This document shows positions 1 through 6,728 of a stretch of DNA of 31,255 nt, piece by piece. The translations under genes were made by a program, and so were the position numbers. The number at the start of each line of letters is the position of its first letter. Position 1 is the stretch's first letter. This DNA is from CALAED01 sp937891035. GTDB lineage: Bacteria > Actinomycetota > Actinomycetes > Streptosporangiales > Streptosporangiaceae. The notes beneath the pieces were generated by a model. It did not search any database. It worked only from the letters and a program-made list of their open reading frames with translations, and was not told where the DNA came from. The DNA is taken from positions 1 through 31,255 of the forward strand of contig DASQSZ010000178.1 of assembly GCA_035642125.1 (NCBI GenBank), given 5' to 3'.

Positions 1-1221
1 GCGGTCGTCGATGCGGGCCAGCACGTCGTCGAGCGGCGCGCCGTCATGGAAGGCCCTGGTCAGCTCCGCCTCCACGACCTCTTCGACCTCGGTCCAGCGG
101 GGGTGGACGGGGGTGCGCCGGATCGCCGAGATGCCGTCGAGGAACACCCGCGAGCTCTCGGGCTCCCTACCAGGGTCGAGGAAGGCGCCGGATTTCGAGA
201 CCGAGACGAGCGACGGCACGGTGCGGCCGCCGAGCGCGGTGAGGGTCTGGCCCTGGCGGCCCACGGCGAAGGCGATGAACCGGGCGGCGGCGTCCTGGCG
301 GCTGGACTTGGCCGCCACACAATAGCCGTCGGAGTGCAAGATCCCGGCCGGTACGTTTTGGACCGGCAGCGGCGCGACGTCGAAGTCCAGCCCGGCGACC
401 TCGCGGAACAGCGGCGTATCGCGCCGCGACGACAGCAGCATGGCGAGCTTTCCGCTGGTGAAACGGGTCTCCAGGTCCTGGGCGGCCAGCTCGGTCCGGT
501 TCGGCATCGCGGGCCGCAGACCGAGCAGGAACCTCAGCGCTTCGCGGGCCGGCGGGGTGTTCAGCGTGAGCCGCGGCGGCTCACCGGTGGTGATCGTTCC
601 GCCGTTGCCCCAGATGAACGGCGCGGCGCGGATGAGCGTTGGCTCCATGCCGAGCCCGTGTGTCCTGGTCGTCCCGGAGCCGCGGGTCAGCCGCCGGGCG
701 GTCGCCGCGAACTCCGCCCAGCTCCATCCCGCCGCGGGGTGGTCGACGCCCGCGCGGTCGAACAGCGCCCGGTTGTAATAGACGACCAACGAGGAGATGT
801 TCTGCGGCATGCACTGCAAAGCGCCGCGGTAGGTGAAGGCGGCGACCGGCTGCGGATAGTAGTCCGCCATCCGCACGCCCTGGCGCGTCAGCAGCGGACC
901 GGCCGGCGTCAGCGCGCCGCGCGCCACGAACTGCGCGTACTCGCGGTAATTGATCAGGAACACGTCGGGCGGACGGCCCGCGGCGAACGACGTGGCCAGC
1001 CGGGCGAGGTGGTCGTCCTTCTTCGCGACCGCGACGAGCTCGACCTTTTCCCCGGGGTGCCGCTTGTGGTACGCGGTGACGAGAGCGCGGTACACGGCGA
1101 TCTCCTCCGGTTCCCCCGACACCTGCACCCGGATGGCCCCTTCCTGACCCGAGGCCTGTCCGGCACCGCCGCAGCCGGCGGCGAGCAACGGGACGAGCAG
1201 ACCGGCGAGCAAAGCGCGCAC
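1..1221 (-). CDS. ABC transporter solute-binding lipoprotein, sugar type (3' end cut by window edge)
   Basis: This is probably the extracytoplasmic sugar- or glycan-binding component of an ABC importer, anchored to the outer face of the membrane. The GTG start at 1221 lies one base after the stop of the upstream permease gene, so the two are co-transcribed and probably translationally coupled. The N-terminus (MRALLAGLLVPLLAAGCGG) is a short lipoprotein signal with the lipobox cysteine near residue 17. The downstream text (GEPEEIAVYRALVTAYHKRH, then KVELVA, then PPDVFLINYREYAQFVARG) is the typical beginning of family-1 extracellular solute-binding proteins. At least 407 codons are open to the window edge, near the usual family length of 420-450, so only the C-terminus is missing. 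The substrate cannot be read from the sequence; the divergent Asp-box protein hints at a carbohydrate. Confidence 0.85.
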   Translation of the reverse strand, partial: MRALLAGLLVPLLAAGCGGAGQASGQEGAIRVQVSGEPEEIAVYRALVTAYHKRHPGEKVELVAVAKKDDHLARLATSFAAGRPPDVFLINYREYAQFVARGALTPAGPLLTRQGVRMADYYPQPVAAFTYRGALQCMPQNISSLVVYYNRALFDRAGVDHPAAGWSWAEFAATARRLTRGSGTTRTHGLGMEPTLIRAAPFIWGNGGTITTGEPPRLTLNTPPAREALRFLLGLRPAMPNRTELAAQDLETRFTSGKLAMLLSSRRDTPLFREVAGLDFDVAPLPVQNVPAGILHSDGYCVAAKSSRQDAAARFIAFAVGRQGQTLTALGGRTVPSLVSVSKSGAFLDPGREPESSRVFLDGISAIRRTPVHPRWTEVEEVVEAELTRAFHDGAPLDDVLARIDDR

Positions 1222-1222
1222 G

Positions 1223-2038
1223 TTACACCTCCAGGGTGCGGGTGAGGAAGGCTCGCTGCGCGAGCAGGAAGACCACCACCGGAGGCAGTGTGGCCAGCAC
1301 AGCTCCGGCCAGGAAGATCGGGTACATCGGCGGGTCGAGGGACGACAGCGACCACAGGCCGAGTGAAAGCGGCCAGCGCTCCTGCGACGGCAGCAGCAGC
1401 AGCGGATCGATCACGGTCGACCAGTACGTCACGAATGCCAGCATCGCCACCGCGAATGCCGCGGGCCGGGCGGCCGGAAACATCAGCACCCAGCGGCGGA
1501 CGGCGGACAGGCCCTCCAACGTGGCCGTCTCGACAAGGGCGCGGGGGATCCGGGAGTAGGCGAAGGCGAACACCAGCACATAGAACGGAGAGGTGGCGGC
1601 GATCGCGGGCAGCGCCACCACGATGGTGTGATCGGTGAACCCCAGCCATTCCAGGAAGACCACCCGGGGCACCCACAGCGCGACCGGCGGCACCATCAGG
1701 GCCACCAGTGTCACCAGCACTAACGTGCCGCGCGTGCGGCGCGGGGCGGTCGCGATCGCGAACCCCGCCCAGGAGGCGACGAGTACGGTCGCCGGCACCG
1801 CGACCGCGACGATCAGCAGCGAGTTGCCGAGCTGCCCGGCCAGGTCGCCCATGCGCACGGCCGTGGCGTAGTTGCCGGTCGTCGTCCGCTCCGGCAGCAG
1901 TTCGAGGCCGTTCGGCGGCGGCTGGCCCGGCCGGCGCAGCGAGCCCAGGGCCAGCACCGCGATCGGAGCCGTGAATACGGCCGCGACCAGCAGCGCGGCG
2001 GCATTCATGAGCACACGCCGCCCGGGCGATCGACGCAC
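1223..2038 (-). CDS. Carbohydrate ABC transporter permease, MalG-like
   Basis: This is an inner-membrane permease subunit of a sugar ABC importer. About six hydrophobic segments are visible, from LMNAAALLVAAVFTAPIAVL near the start to the C-terminal GAVLATLPPVVVFLLAQRAF. The cytoplasmic EAA-type loop that contacts the ATPase is present (VETATLEGLSAVRRWVLMFP). I prefer the GTG at 2038 (271 aa). An in-frame ATG at 2083 would add 15 residues but would place the palindrome at 2056-2070 inside the coding region. The ATG at 2008 is a third option. A MalG-type permease normally pairs with a MalF-type permease encoded just upstream. None is present here, because the gene begins the transcription unit and faces a divergent gene, so the partner must lie beyond the left edge or elsewhere. 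The solute-binding gene follows after one base. Confidence 0.85.
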   Translation of the reverse strand: MRRSPGRRVLMNAAALLVAAVFTAPIAVLALGSLRRPGQPPPNGLELLPERTTTGNYATAVRMGDLAGQLGNSLLIVAVAVPATVLVASWAGFAIATAPRRTRGTLVLVTLVALMVPPVALWVPRVVFLEWLGFTDHTIVVALPAIAATSPFYVLVFAFAYSRIPRALVETATLEGLSAVRRWVLMFPAARPAAFAVAMLAFVTYWSTVIDPLLLLPSQERWPLSLGLWSLSSLDPPMYPIFLAGAVLATLPPVVVFLLAQRAFLTRTLEV

Positions 2039-2055
2039 CCTCGATACGAAACCAC

Positions 2056-2070
2056 CTAAACGCGATTTAG
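2056..2070. promoter_or_regulatory. Operator-like inverted repeat upstream of the permease
   Basis: CTAAA-CGCGA-TTTAG has perfect 5-bp arms around a CG-containing centre. It lies 18-32 bases before the preferred GTG start of the permease, in the shared divergent region. LacI-family sugar regulators often bind such sites with a central CG, but no regulator gene is in view. A weak promoter on the minus strand (TTGTCT, 16 bases, TAGATG) lies just upstream of it. All of this is inference from position and symmetry. Confidence 0.35.
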
Positions 2071-2177
2071 ATCCACAGCACATCTAATAAGTGGCCATAT
2101 TGAGACAAAGAATGATCTTGGCAAACGCCTGCCGCCCCATCACAATCAACCCAGCGAGCGGAGACGAGGTGGACCGC

Positions 2178-4463
2178 ATGCGACGGCGATCCTTAAGAGT
2201 GCTGACCAGTGTGCTGAGCGGAGCCGGGCTGGTGGCGGTGACCGCCGCCGCGACGCCCATCGGCGGTACGGGCGCCGTGTCCGACCGGTCCGCGGAGCGA
2301 CGGCCGGTCGCGAAGCTACGGTACGACCCCGGCGAGGCCATGCTCGTCCAGCGCATCGCCGGCGAAAGCGTCGTTGAGGAGCAGTCCTACCGACGGGCCC
2401 TCGGCCAGGCCCGGGCGCTGCGGACCGAAACCGCGGATCGCGCCGAGATCGCCTCGCTTCGCTGGCGCGGCGAAGGGCCGACCAACGTCGGCGGCCGGCT
2501 CAAGGACATCGCGGTGGCGCCCGACGGCACACTGTGGATCGCGGCGGCCAGCGGCGGCGTCTGGCGCAGCGACGACGGCGGCCAGACCTTCCAAAGCTCC
2601 TGGCCCAACTCCCTCAGCCAGGCCGTCGGCGCCCTGGCCAGGGGATCGGACGGCACGCTGTGGGCGGGCACCGGCGAGACCAGCCCGGGCGGCGGCAGCA
2701 CCACGTTCGCCGGCACCGGCCTGTACAGGTCGACCGACGACGGGCGGACCTGGCGGCAGTCCGGCCTCGCCGACTCGCGCCGCATCGCTGAGATCATCGT
2801 CGACCCGGCCGACGCGCGGCGGATCTATGTGGCGGTCTCCGGCGATCTGTTCCGGCCGGGCGGCACCCGGGGCGTCTTCCGGTCGACCAACGGCGGCCGC
2901 ACCTTCCAGAAGGTACTCGGCGGCGCCACCCCGACCGCGGGCGCGGCCGACATCGTGATCGACCCGAAGAACACCCAGAACGTGTACGCGACATTCTGGG
3001 ACCACCAGCGCCAGCCGGACCTGCGCACCTACGGCGGACCCGGATCGCGTGCGTACAAGTCGACCGATGGGGGCGGGACCTGGCAAGAGCTGGGCGGCGG
3101 GCTGCCCCCGCCCGGGCCGGACACCGGACGGCTGGCCATCACGCTCGCGCCGTCCGACCCGGGCCGCCTCTACCTGCTGCGGGTGCACCGGCTCGGCGAG
3201 TTCGACGGCCTGTTCACCTCGGCCGACGCGGGCGCCACCTGGACCCGGCTGCCGGACAACGCGACGCTGAGGTCCTCGCAGAGCACCTTCGGCTGGTGGT
3301 TCGGCAAGCTGTGGGTGTCGCCGGGCGACGCCGGCGACCTGTGGGTGGCCGGCGTGCCGCTGCTCCGTTCCCGCGACGGGGGGCAGACCTGGGGGTTCGG
3401 CGCCCAGGGCGTCCACGCCGACCAGCATGCGATGCTCTGGGACCCGCGGCGGCCGGGAACCATCTACCTCGGCAACGACGGCGGCTTCTACCGCACTGAC
3501 GACGACGGCGCGACCTGGACCAAGGCCGCGGTCGAGCCGTACACCCAGTTCTACACGCTCGACGTCGGCGAGCAGGACCCCAGCCGCATCGTGGGCGGCG
3601 CCCAGGACAACGGCTGCAACCGCTCGTACGGGAACCCCGAGGGCGGCTGGGACGGTTTCGCCTGCGGCGATGGCCTGGAAACGCTGATCAACCCGGTGGA
3701 CCAGAACCTCGTGTACGCCTGCTCGCAGAACGGCAACTGCAGCCGCTCGGTGAACGGCGGCGACACGGTCCAGAACTTCACCGCGGCGACCACGTCCCAG
3801 CGTCGTGGGTGGAAGTCACCGGTCGAGTTCGACCCCAACGATCCGTCGGTCATGTACTACGGCGGCAACATCCTGAACCGATCGACCGACGCGGGTGTGA
3901 CCTGGACCCCGATCAGCCCTGACCTGACCGACGGCCCGGGACGCGACACGATCTATCCGTTCGGCACCTTGACCACGGTCGCGCCGGCGAAGAGCGATCC
4001 CAACCGGGTCTACATCGGCGCCGACGACGGCACCGTGGCCGTCACGCGGGACGGCGGCGCCACCTGGACCAAGATCAACACAGGGCTGCCCGACCGATGG
4101 GTGACGCGGCTGCGGGTGGATCCGGCCAACGCCGACATCGTCTACGCGACGCTGTCCGGCTTCCGGTCGGGCGTCGACGCCGCCCACGTCTTCCGCAGCA
4201 CGGACGCCGGCGCCACCTGGCGGAACATCAGCGGGACGTTGCCGAACGCGCCGGTGAACGACATCGTCCAGGTCGGTCGCGCGCTCTACGTCGCCAACGA
4301 CGTCGGCGTCTACGTCAGCCCGTTCGGCACGTCGCTGTGGCTGCCGATACCGGGGCTGCCGGAGACTCCGGTCATGGAGTTGCGCGTGCACCGGCCGACC
4401 GACCGGCTGTACGCGGCGACCTTCGGTCGCGGCATGTACAGCACCCGTCTTCCCGTTGGCTGA
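2178..4463 (+). CDS. Secreted Asp-box (BNR/sortilin-type) beta-propeller protein
   Basis: The protein is 761 aa with an N-terminal secretion signal (MRRRSLRVLTSVLSGAGLVA, then small residues). The rest is built of propeller blades marked by Asp-boxes of the form S-x-D-x-G-x-T-W. About eleven can be read, for example RSDDGGQTF, RSTDDGRTW, KSTDGGGTW, TSADAGATW, RSRDGGQTW, RTDDDGATW, RSTDAGVTW, VTRDGGATW and RSTDAGATW. This layout is shared by VPS10/sortilin-like proteins, GH74 xyloglucanases and sialidase-like proteins, and such genes are often labelled glycosyl hydrolase. I see no residues that prove catalysis, so carbohydrate or protein binding is equally possible. GAGG lies 8 bases before ATG 2178; a GTG at 2169 with GGAG is an alternative start, and longer forms do not begin with a signal peptide. 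The gene is divergent from a sugar importer and overlaps the next gene by 8 bases. Confidence 0.8.
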   Translation: MRRRSLRVLTSVLSGAGLVAVTAAATPIGGTGAVSDRSAERRPVAKLRYDPGEAMLVQRIAGESVVEEQSYRRALGQARALRTETADRAEIASLRWRGEGPTNVGGRLKDIAVAPDGTLWIAAASGGVWRSDDGGQTFQSSWPNSLSQAVGALARGSDGTLWAGTGETSPGGGSTTFAGTGLYRSTDDGRTWRQSGLADSRRIAEIIVDPADARRIYVAVSGDLFRPGGTRGVFRSTNGGRTFQKVLGGATPTAGAADIVIDPKNTQNVYATFWDHQRQPDLRTYGGPGSRAYKSTDGGGTWQELGGGLPPPGPDTGRLAITLAPSDPGRLYLLRVHRLGEFDGLFTSADAGATWTRLPDNATLRSSQSTFGWWFGKLWVSPGDAGDLWVAGVPLLRSRDGGQTWGFGAQGVHADQHAMLWDPRRPGTIYLGNDGGFYRTDDDGATWTKAAVEPYTQFYTLDVGEQDPSRIVGGAQDNGCNRSYGNPEGGWDGFACGDGLETLINPVDQNLVYACSQNGNCSRSVNGGDTVQNFTAATTSQRRGWKSPVEFDPNDPSVMYYGGNILNRSTDAGVTWTPISPDLTDGPGRDTIYPFGTLTTVAPAKSDPNRVYIGADDGTVAVTRDGGATWTKINTGLPDRWVTRLRVDPANADIVYATLSGFRSGVDAAHVFRSTDAGATWRNISGTLPNAPVNDIVQVGRALYVANDVGVYVSPFGTSLWLPIPGLPETPVMELRVHRPTDRLYAATFGRGMYSTRLPVG

Positions 4464-4896
4464 CCTTAACCGGCGGGTCCGCGCGGGCGCCGCGGCCTTG
4501 ATCGTCATGGCCGGGGCGCTCGCCGGCTGCGGAGGAGCCGGTGCGCCCGCGGCGGTATGCGCCGACCCGGTCCCGGTGGACCGGGAGCGGCTCGCCGCCC
4601 TGCCCGCCGGACTCGACCTACGCCGCACCGGGACCGTCACCGAGGTCACGAAGGGCGATGGCGGCTTCGTGAGCGCGACCGCTGTCGCCGACTCGACGGT
4701 CGACGAGACCTACACGACCTTCCCCGAGGTGCTGGCCAAGGCCGGTTTCGAGGTGGTCGCCGCCGAGAACGAGGGCGTCGAGGCCGACATCTTCTTCGCC
4801 CGCGACCAGGCGGCCACCGGCTCGGTCAAGCTCACCGAAGGCCCCTGCGAAGGCCAGGTCACCGCCCGCCTCACCGTCACCAATACCGGCGGGTGA
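4456..4896 (+). CDS. Small secreted lipoprotein of unknown function
   Basis: The protein is 146 aa. It starts with TTG at 4456, inside the last codons of the Asp-box gene, an 8-base overlap that suggests translational coupling. The N-terminus has a twin-arginine-containing basic region, a hydrophobic stretch and a textbook lipobox (GALAGCGG) with the acylated cysteine near residue 25. The mature part is about 120 aa with two further cysteines (AAVCADP and EGPCEGQ) that could form a disulfide. I recognise no family; small lipoproteins of similar layout occur widely in actinomycetes. Its coupling to the Asp-box gene suggests that the two exported products act together at the cell surface. The later ATG at 4507 would remove the charged part of the signal peptide and is less likely. 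Confidence 0.7.
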   Translation: MADLNRRVRAGAAALIVMAGALAGCGGAGAPAAVCADPVPVDRERLAALPAGLDLRRTGTVTEVTKGDGGFVSATAVADSTVDETYTTFPEVLAKAGFEVVAAENEGVEADIFFARDQAATGSVKLTEGPCEGQVTARLTVTNTGG

Positions 4897-4902
4897 AACC
4901 CG
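4890..4902 (+). terminator. Short hairpin at the end of the lipoprotein gene (weak)
   Basis: CGGGT-GAA-ACCCG forms a 5-bp stem with a 3-base loop overlapping the stop codon, in the 34-base space between two convergent genes. There is no T-run after it. It is the only terminator-like structure I see here, and it is weak. Confidence 0.25.
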
Positions 4903-4930
4903 AAGCCGTCACCCGGGGCCGAGCTTACGG

Positions 4931-5629
4931 TCAATCGATTTCGAGCTGAAGATAGAACGCTCGATTTAGTGACTCCGAGAGCCAGCTCACGACGTTGGCC
5001 GGTTGGACCCTGAACCGGACGGTCTCGCCCGGTTGGGCGATGAACTCGAGAAGTGGGCTGCTATACCAGTCTATCTGTGCCTGAACTGTATGAACGCCGG
5101 GCCGGACCTCGACGGACACCTCGTTCCCGGGTCGGATCTTGCCGCAACGAACACCATCGATCTTGAGAATATAGGCACGCATTGAATCGCGATACTTCCG
5201 GGGCCGGCGAAAGACAAGTCTCGCGTCCGGGCCGGCGGTTCGCTGAGGCGGTGGGAAGTGCGGCGGCGGAGTTTCGTACGTGTTCCGCGGCGAAGGCGGT
5301 GTTGCGGTTGGCGGAACTTCCGACCAAGGATCGTCGACAACGACTTCGGCTTCGTCCCAAGGGTCGGGGCCGTCGCTGTCCTGCTCGACGCGGCGCCGCC
5401 GTTCGTCGTATTCGGCGCGATGGTCCCGCAGAATTTCCCATGCGACGTTGAGGAGTACGGTCTTCTCCTCCGCCTGGGCCCCCCGATTGCGGTCGGAGTG
5501 CCACTTTTTCACGAGCGCAAGATATGCGTGCCTGATTACCTCGTCAGGGGCGTCTTCGCGCACCCCGAGCAACTCGTACGCATCGTGACCCCGGAGGGCG
5601 CCCGTCAACCCATCGAACGTGCTACCCAT
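4931..5629 (-). CDS. J-domain (DnaJ-like) protein with HSD in place of HPD
   Basis: The protein is 232 aa. Residues about 15-75 form a J-domain: helix I (DAYELLGVREDAPDEVIRHA), helix II (YLALVKKWHSDRN), then helix III and IV (VLLNVAWEILRDHRAEYDE). The invariant HPD tripeptide, which J-proteins need to stimulate Hsp70 ATPase, reads H44-S45-D46. An acidic, proline-rich linker follows (about 85-140). The C-terminal domain (about 145-232) is a predicted beta-sandwich of a type seen in many bacterial hypothetical proteins (KIDGVRCGKIRPG, then VEVRPGVHTVQAQIDWYSS). Start: ATG 5629, preceded by GGGAAG, only 2 bases after the upstream gene's stop, so the two are coupled. Base composition is clearly lower in GC than the surroundings. 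It may be a chaperone targeting factor or, given HSD, one that no longer drives Hsp70. Confidence 0.8.
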   Translation of the reverse strand: MGSTFDGLTGALRGHDAYELLGVREDAPDEVIRHAYLALVKKWHSDRNRGAQAEEKTVLLNVAWEILRDHRAEYDERRRRVEQDSDGPDPWDEAEVVVDDPWSEVPPTATPPSPRNTYETPPPHFPPPQRTAGPDARLVFRRPRKYRDSMRAYILKIDGVRCGKIRPGNEVSVEVRPGVHTVQAQIDWYSSPLLEFIAQPGETVRFRVQPANVVSWLSESLNRAFYLQLEID

Positions 5630-5631
5630 GG

Positions 5632-6372
5632 CTACTTCCCTACGCGTCGGACGACCGGGGCGCGGTAGATGCGCAGCGACCAATGCGCCGTTGTGTCCGA
5701 GTGGCCGACTGGGATGGTTTTCGAGCCGCACGCCGCGGTGACGTCCCGGGCGCCGGCGATGTAGAACATGAACATGCTCAGGTGATGTTCGTTTCCTTCA
5801 TAATGCCAGCTGCAGCGAATCGCCTTCTGGTCCGAGAGAAAAGGTGCCTGCAGCAATTCCTGTGCTCGCGGCGGCAGGTTTCCCAGGATGCCCTGATCCG
5901 AGGATGTGAGTCCGACGTCCGTCGCCGGTGGACCTGCCGTGGCTTTCCCGATATCGCGCGGAGTGGCCGGTGCCGGCGGTGGGCGGTGATCGATATTGAC
6001 AGTGCGGAGCGCACGGGGATCGAACTCGTACGACGAAAGCCCATACACCGGGCGGTGGTCGGTATTGACGCGCGGCTCCGCGATGCACAGCGCCCGATCG
6101 CCGAAAACAGTGGCGGCCGGTCTGTCGTCTGACGAGGAGGGATCCACGCTCGCCCACCATTCAATGATATTTCCGGCCTTTTGGAGAAGTCGTTCTCGGA
6201 TGCCCTTTCCCATGAGCTCCCAGCATTCCTGGCGGAGCAGTATGTCGCTTTCCAAGTCCATGGCCGCGGCCTGATGCAGCGGGGCCGCAGCACTGGGCCT
6301 GGCCAAACGTTTGGCTTCCGACCTGCGAGAAGGCTCTGAGCCGGCCGGAACGAGGGAGCCGGGTCCAGTCAA
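5632..6372 (-). CDS. Hypothetical protein, first gene of the J-protein cassette
   Basis: The protein is about 246 aa and I do not recognise it. I chose the TTG at 6372 because AGGAG lies 5 bases before it; a TTG at 6390 and an ATG at 6261 (MDLESDILLRQECWELMGKG) are alternatives. After a basic, disordered N-terminus comes a helical stretch (about residues 38-70), then a region rich in short beta-like segments. A proline-rich linker in the middle (PPPAPATPRDIGKA) separates it from a C-terminal part ending in SWHYEGNEHHLSMFMFYIAG and WSLRIYRAPVVRRVGK. There is no signal peptide or membrane helix, so it is probably cytoplasmic. Its stop is 2 bases before the J-protein start. Both genes share low GC and an isolated position, which suggests transfer as a unit. 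Confidence 0.6.
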   Translation of the reverse strand: MTGPGSLVPAGSEPSRRSEAKRLARPSAAAPLHQAAAMDLESDILLRQECWELMGKGIRERLLQKAGNIIEWWASVDPSSSDDRPAATVFGDRALCIAEPRVNTDHRPVYGLSSYEFDPRALRTVNIDHRPPPAPATPRDIGKATAGPPATDVGLTSSDQGILGNLPPRAQELLQAPFLSDQKAIRCSWHYEGNEHHLSMFMFYIAGARDVTAACGSKTIPVGHSDTTAHWSLRIYRAPVVRRVGK

Positions 6373-6388
6373 GGTCACTCCTGGCCTC

Positions 6389-6407
6389 AATCGATCACTG
6401 ATCGATT
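6389..6407. promoter_or_regulatory. Perfect palindrome, probable operator of the J-protein cassette
   Basis: AATCGATCA-C-TGATCGATT has perfect 9-bp arms around one base. It sits just upstream of the Shine-Dalgarno sequence (AGGAG, complement of 6378-6382) of the first cassette gene, where a repressor would block transcription or elongation. This is the best operator candidate in the window. No regulator gene is adjacent. Confidence 0.55.
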
Positions 6408-6487
6408 TGAAATGATGCCATAGGGTGAATCCGTTATCGGGAGCTTTCTGAAGATCCTCCCGCCAAAGGAACCCGCGCCCAGGAACC

Positions 6488-6500
6488 TCCCATGGTGGGA
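6488..6500 (-). terminator. Short hairpin after the formate dehydrogenase operon (weak)
   Basis: TCCCA-TGG-TGGGA immediately follows the fdsD stop on the minus strand, giving a 5-bp stem without a T-run. The remaining intergenic bases up to 6373 also hold a 14-base-spaced direct repeat of AGGAACC (about 6467-6487) and must contain the promoter of the J-protein cassette; I see no convincing -35/-10 pair. Confidence 0.25.
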
Positions 6501-6728
6501 TTAGGCGGCGGGTTGGCGGAGGCGTTCTGCGGCTGCTGCCGCCAGGGGGTCGAGGTCGGGGCCGCCCGCGTCGAGGTAGGCCAGCAGCGCCTTCCGCATC
6601 CTCGGCTCCCAGAACTGCCGCATGTGCGTCGCGACCCGCTCGATGCCCTCGGCGAACGGCAGGTGGGCGAACTGGACCGCGATGTCGTTCGCCAGCCGTA
6701 CCGGCGGGGGCAGCCCCGGATCGCTCAT
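6501..6728 (-). CDS. fdsD: Formate dehydrogenase delta subunit
   Basis: The protein is 75 aa, the usual size of the small FdsD/delta subunit of soluble NAD-dependent formate dehydrogenases. The text RLANDIAVQFAHLPFAEGIE, then VATHMRQFWEPRMRKALL, matches the family core: LANDIA, then a helix with H-x-x-x-FW-x-P-RM. The ATG at 6728 overlaps the fdsA stop by four bases (ATGA), so it is translated with the catalytic subunit. Its biochemical role is not well settled; it is found in the complex or helps its assembly. In the well-known proteobacterial order, fdsC, the sulfur-transfer chaperone, lies between fdsA and fdsD. Here it is absent. Confidence 0.85.
   Translation of the reverse strand: MSDPGLPPPVRLANDIAVQFAHLPFAEGIERVATHMRQFWEPRMRKALLAYLDAGGPDLDPLAAAAAERLRQPAA

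Noticed and set aside
2316..3428. Large minus-strand ORF opposite the Asp-box gene
   Set aside because: Composition (Gly, Arg, Val, Ala runs) is typical of antisense frames in GC-rich genes and no domain is recognisable.
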